Part shown: positions 62,761 through 64,000 of the stretch, piece by piece | How positions within the stretch are numbered: position 1 is the stretch's first letter | Layout of the letters: each line of letters starts with the position of its first letter | Assembly: GCA_022113835.1 (NCBI GenBank) | Contig: JAILWY010000001.1 | Location: 12,020,501 to 12,084,500 of the forward strand | Length of the DNA: 64,000 bases | Direction of reading: 5' to 3' | Source of the DNA: Atopsyche davidsoni | Taxonomy: Eukaryota > Arthropoda > Insecta > Trichoptera > Hydrobiosidae | Position numbers and translations under genes: made by a program | Notes under the pieces: model-generated | What the model was told of the DNA's origin: nothing | The model's database searches: none | What the model saw: only the letters and a program-made list of their open reading frames with translations

Positions 62761-62907
62761 CCGTCCGTGCCTCCGGGGGTGCAAATATCCCACAACGAGC
62801 GCGGCCTGAATAGGAAATTTTATAGAATTTTATTGCAACATGACGGCTTTGCAAATAAAAAGGTTTCAATAGCGAGAAGTTCATTGGACTGGAAGGGTTC
62901 GAAATAA
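62761..62907 (+). CDS. Weak candidate exon after a strong splice acceptor
   Basis: TTTTCTCCACAG ends at 62,760. A frame then runs 48 codons (PSVPPGVQISHNERGLN... to TAA at 62,905-62,907) through GC-richer DNA. It starts in phase 0, as would suit the tetraspanin donor at 2015, but its hydrophilic sequence is not the TM1/EC1 expected next in a tetraspanin. It might be a terminal or alternative exon of an unknown gene, or a chance frame. Confidence 0.22.
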   Translation, partial: PSVPPGVQISHNERGLNRKFYRILLQHDGFANKKVSIARSSLDWKGSK

Positions 62908-64000
62908 GAATTTGTTATTCCTCCTATTTTCTTGTCTGTATTTCAAACAGCAATGTATGATCATTTAAAAAAACGATATATTTACATGGACTTTACTATC
63001 GCGTAAATGACAAAAAGAACCTATATTAAAGATAAATATCTCTTCGTCAAAAAAGAATTTTTAAAAAAATCAATACAATAAAAAAACTATTATTAAAATG
63101 TTATGGAAATTGTGTAATTTGCAGTTTTTTTTGAGTACTTAACATATATATATATTTAATCGTGAAAAAGTCAATTATATCCTACGTCTTGAAAAACCTT
63201 GCATTTCAGGCTGCATTAGGTTACTTATTTACTTGTGCGTTAAGTAGGTTAAGTATTTCTATAATTACTAAATACCCTAATTGAATCGTGGCATCCAGAA
63301 GTTTTGCCTTTAAATGGAAAGTTTTCTGTCGTAAATAAACGATCAATAGCTGCTGGTATTTCCAATTTCCAACTTTTCGTGTTCTCACGGTGGACTTGCA
63401 GTAGTCTTTTCTACTTAAAAATTCAAATTATCGTAGCACTTTGGGCCGTTGGAAGCTTGGAACTTCTAAATAATTCAAGTATTTGCGGTGTTGGGGTAAA
63501 TGGTAAATAATAGCTACTTTACGTGAAATTAAGTTGATATCTACGTTATAAAATATTACTGAAGAGTGAAAACTACACTTTTAGAATATAAAAAAAAAAA
63601 ATTAACAAGTTGTTCTTTATACAATTTGTTTAACTTCCAATGAATTAATTGAAGCCTTGAAATCCGCTATCATTTAAAAACAATTTCATAAAATCGTAAT
63701 TGAACGTAATTTATTATCCAATAATTTATTTCAATGAAACAAGTTTAAAATACACCCCCACATAAAGTAAGGCTCGTCTACGTAATGTGTCGTATTTCCC
63801 TCATTAATGTTTCAAGTGAACTGCCGTAAAATATCCCTTTTCCATTGTAAGAACTTCCTGAATTGAATTTTAAAATCGAACCGTATTAAATGATACCTCG
63901 CATTAAATATCCATTTGTACGGTACCTTAGCGCCGTAACTTTTAAATGTTCTTTGTGAAAGAAAACGTTTTTTCTTTGATATCACCGTCTGAAATAGCCC
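62908..64000. other. AT-rich non-coding spacer to the window end
   Basis: No gene, RNA gene or repeat recognised. The frame at 63,304-63,510 starts at a non-ATG codon and has no family signature. Confidence 0.5.

Noticed and set aside
1..64000. CRISPR array, rRNA, confident tRNA, bacterial operon, viral gene or toxin gene
   Set aside because: No repeat-spacer pattern, no rRNA or tRNA fold and no such protein signatures were seen on either strand.

Overview
This is AT-rich eukaryotic DNA with very few genes, almost certainly from an insect. The evidence is: splice signals of animal type, long non-coding spacers, TA and GT microsatellites, and a set of insect-type transposons (Helitron, a DUF4817-type DNA element, palindromic MITEs, a solo LTR). 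The exact insect order cannot be read from the window.

The only host gene I can support well is the first coding exon of a tetraspanin (1910-2014, plus strand). It ends in a consensus GTAAGT donor after the start of the first membrane helix. From memory it most resembles the smooth-septate-junction tetraspanin Tsp2A. No later tetraspanin exon was recognised, so the rest of the window may lie inside or beyond a very long first intron. GATA-type motifs sit about 270 bp upstream of the start codon, and again in a GC-rich island at 4.8-5.1 kb.

Mobile DNA, in order: (i) 9.83-10.99 kb, a fold-back remnant of a DUF4817/helix-turn-helix DNA transposon, interrupted by a 420-bp solo LTR with a 4-bp target duplication; (ii) 13.89-14.07 kb, a near-perfect palindromic MITE, with a one-armed relative at 11.07 kb; (iii) 27.19-30.06 kb, a nearly complete DNA transposon with 15-bp terminal inverted repeats inside a TA microsatellite. 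Its one-intron, roughly 749-codon transposase gene is broken by a single in-frame stop, and its family is one I cannot assign; (iv) 31.62-33.93 kb, a degraded Helitron made of two tandem deletion derivatives sharing an identical 97-bp segment; (v) 34.7 and 59.7 kb, two copies of a fold-back element, one flanked by a 12-bp direct repeat; (vi) a tRNA-derived SINE-like stretch at 54.5 kb.

The remaining sequence is AT-rich spacer with GC-richer patches every few kb. Two weak candidate exons (56,937-57,037 minus; 62,761-62,907 plus) and a few unrecognised open frames are recorded at low confidence. The most unusual item is the 2.87-kb element at 27-30 kb. No CRISPR, bacterial operon, rRNA, confident tRNA or viral gene was seen.
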